DNA of 52,367 nt from Betaproteobacteria bacterium (GTDB lineage: Bacteria; Pseudomonadota; Gammaproteobacteria; Burkholderiales; Casimicrobiaceae). Each line of letters opens with the position of its first letter. Positions within the stretch are counted from its first letter, which is position 1. A program made the position numbers and the translations under genes. The DNA is taken from the NCBI GenBank assembly GCA_003153475.1, contig PLYT01000057.1, positions 7,659 through 60,025 on the forward strand, read 5' to 3'. This document shows positions 50,777 to 52,367 of the stretch, one piece after another. The notes beneath the pieces were generated by a model that saw nothing but the letters and a program-made list of their open reading frames with translations, was not told where the DNA came from and made no database searches.

Positions 50777-52367
50777 CTAGACCTTGTAGCGTTCGACCAT
50801 TTGCTTGAGCCGCTGGCCGAGTTCATTCAGGTTGCGCGCCGCGGTTTCCAGCTGTTTAGCGCCCGCCACGTTCTGGGTGCTCGCCTGCTTGATGCTCTCC
50901 ATCGCACCGGCGACCTGATCCACCCCCACCAACTGCTGCTGACTCGACGCTGCAATCTGTGTCGCCGCCTGCGCTGCCTCGTTGACGCTGCCGGCCAGCG
51001 CCTGGATCGAACCGCCCGCCACTTCGGTCTGGCGGGTTCCGGCTTCCACCGCCTTGCCGCCTTCCTCGGTGGCCATCACCGCGACGCCGGTGGCCTTCTG
51101 AATGTCGCCCAGGATGGTGCGCACCTGGTTGGTCGCCTGCCGCGATTGCTCGGCCAGGCTCTTGACCTCCTGCGCCACCACGCCGAAGCCTTTGCCGTGC
51201 TCACCCGCCTTGGCCGCCTCGATCGCGGCGTTGACCGCCAGCAGGTTCGACTGCGTGGCGAGATCTTCCACCGTGGCGACAATCTGGCCGATGGCCTGGC
51301 TTTGCTCTGAGAGCCGCACCATGCTCGCGGCAATCGCTTCCATCTGCTGGCGGATGCGGTTCATGCCCGCGGCAACGTCCTCGGTGGACTTGCGCCCGCT
51401 CAAGGAAATCTGCGCCGCCTTCTGTGCGCTGTCGGAGACCAGTTTGGCCTTCTGGCTCGCCACCTGCGCCGTCTGCCGCACTTCTTCCACCGTGGTGGTT
51501 GTCTCGCTCACCGCCGCGGCGGACTCGCTGGCACTGGCGGCAAGCTGGGTGGTCGAAGCCACGATTTCGCTCGCCGCCGAACCCAGCACATTCGCGCCTT
51601 CGATCAGCCCGCGAATCTGGTCGCGAAGGTTCTCGGACATGCGCGCGAAGGCGTTGCCCAAGACATCGTTTGGAGATTGGGGCTTGATGGTCGAGCGTAA
51701 ATCACCGGCGGCGATCTGCTCGGCGGCTCCGGCCATCGCGCGAAGAGACTGGGTCATGCGGTCGAATGTCCGCGCCAGCACTCCCACTTCGTCGCTCCGA
51801 GTATCGGTCTGAACGTTGACGCTCAGATCGCCGCCGGTGATTCGTTCGGCCACGGCCGTAAGTTCCTGGAGCGGCCGGGAGATGTTGCGCGTGAGGATGA
51901 ACCCGGCCAGTGCGGCGAGCACCAAGGCCGCGAGCGTGCCCAGCACGATGGTCCGCTTCGCGTTTTCGGCATCGGCCTGCGCGGCCTCTGTCCGTTGCTT
52001 GAGCAAATCCTGCTCTTCGCTTTCCATCTGGTCGATGACCTTGCGGATTTCATTCGTGAGCGCCTCGCCCTTGCCGGTCCTGACAAGCTGAACGGCCGCT
52101 TCCAGACCCTTGGTCCCGCGAACGTCAATGCTTTCCTTGGCAAAAGCCAGCCGGTTCTTGACCAGTGGCTCCAGCACGTCGAGGCGTCGCTGCTGATGCA
52201 GGTTGTCCTCGGTCAGTTTGCGAACCTCCTGGAGGATTTTGTCGATCTTGCCCAACGCGGTGCGATACGAGGCCAAATAACTCTCCTCGCCGGTGAGCGC
52301 GTAGCCGCGCTGGCCGATTTCGACATCCTGCAGGAGCGAGAACGTCGCCTCGAGCCGCCCCAGCACT
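50777..52367 (-). CDS. Methyl-accepting chemotaxis protein with CHASE3 sensor, 5' end missing
   Basis: About 530 residues of a chemoreceptor, cut at the window end before its first membrane helix. The visible N-terminal part is a CHASE3-like periplasmic four-helix domain (LQDVEIGQRGYALTGEESYLASYRTAL). A membrane helix (IVLGTLAALVLAALAGFIL), HAMP domain, and long coiled coil follow. The signalling tip is GKGFGVVAQEVKSLAEQSRQATNQV. No CheR-binding pentapeptide is present at the C-terminus (MVERYKV). It sits 14 bp before cheA; CheW and CheR are probably upstream, outside the window. Confidence 0.93.
   Translation of the reverse strand, partial: VLGRLEATFSLLQDVEIGQRGYALTGEESYLASYRTALGKIDKILQEVRKLTEDNLHQQRRLDVLEPLVKNRLAFAKESIDVRGTKGLEAAVQLVRTGKGEALTNEIRKVIDQMESEEQDLLKQRTEAAQADAENAKRTIVLGTLAALVLAALAGFILTRNISRPLQELTAVAERITGGDLSVNVQTDTRSDEVGVLARTFDRMTQSLRAMAGAAEQIAAGDLRSTIKPQSPNDVLGNAFARMSENLRDQIRGLIEGANVLGSAASEIVASTTQLAASASESAAAVSETTTTVEEVRQTAQVASQKAKLVSDSAQKAAQISLSGRKSTEDVAAGMNRIRQQMEAIAASMVRLSEQSQAIGQIVATVEDLATQSNLLAVNAAIEAAKAGEHGKGFGVVAQEVKSLAEQSRQATNQVRTILGDIQKATGVAVMATEEGGKAVEAGTRQTEVAGGSIQALAGSVNEAAQAATQIAASSQQQLVGVDQVAGAMESIKQASTQNVAGAKQLETAARNLNELGQRLKQMVERYKV

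Overview
The window is GC-rich chromosomal DNA from a proteobacterium, most likely a betaproteobacterium (Burkholderiales or a relative). This rests on gene content: hemC-hemD and hemX-hemY, ubiD and ubiA beside a CDP-6-deoxy-glucoseen-reductase-like flavoprotein, three YceI proteins with a cytochrome b561, yqjD-yqjE-yqjK, a PA0069-type radical SAM protein, and REP-like palindromes common in proteobacteria. No phage, insertion sequence, CRISPR array, rRNA or tRNA was seen. Genes are tightly packed, with many 4-bp ATGA overlaps. No gene-free stretch exceeds 300 bp; the longest are about 280 bp (27927-28208) and 255 bp (43318-43572).

Layout. 1-5118: end of a thioredoxin-fold gene, an alpha/beta hydrolase, O-acetylhomoserine sulfhydrylase, an OsmC peroxidase, a radical SAM protein and a glycosyltransferase. 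5146-5304: a small basic protein. 5469-16849: a sugar-acid uptake and catabolism locus. On the minus strand a FadR-type GntR regulator is followed by an L-idonate-5-dehydrogenase-like enzyme, a UxaA-family dehydratase, an ABC importer (binding protein, two permeases, ATPase) and an IlvD/Edd aldonate dehydratase. Divergently, a short-chain dehydrogenase and a fumarylacetoacetate-hydrolase-family enzyme are followed by a proline iminopeptidase. A FadR-like operator lies in the divergent promoter region. 17903-20401: three tandem YceI proteins behind a cytochrome b561. 20491-23279: bioA and dacB. 23289-26379: a small membrane protein, a cupin, the yqjD-E-K envelope/stress genes and a second glycosyltransferase. 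26427-31256: ubiD, a secreted protein with an IPTL-CTERM-like tail, a deoxyinosine glycosylase, ubiA and an epimerase. 31291-34763: ferredoxin-type reductase, then an MBOAT acyltransferase and an SGNH-like partner. 34794-41523: haem genes hemY, hemX, hemD and hemC, interrupted by an HHH protein, a DMT exporter and a 2-hydroxyacid dehydrogenase. 41651-45046: a 2OG-Fe(II) oxygenase, a DenD-like dehydrogenase, a DUF2231 membrane protein and dusA. 45171-52367: a chemosensory cluster (MCP, CheA with a receiver, CheB, a REC-PAS histidine kinase and an Rcp1-like response regulator), cut by the window end.

The most interesting unit is the sugar-acid locus. Its enzymes fit a non-phosphorylative route in which an imported sugar acid is dehydrated to a 2-keto-3-deoxy acid, oxidised at C4 by the SDR and cleaved by the FAH-family hydrolase to pyruvate plus a small hydroxy acid. 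No aldolase or sugar kinase is present, and two unrelated dehydratases share the operon. The chemosensory cluster and the MBOAT/SGNH pair are further candidates. All functions are inferred from sequence features read by eye; no database search was run.
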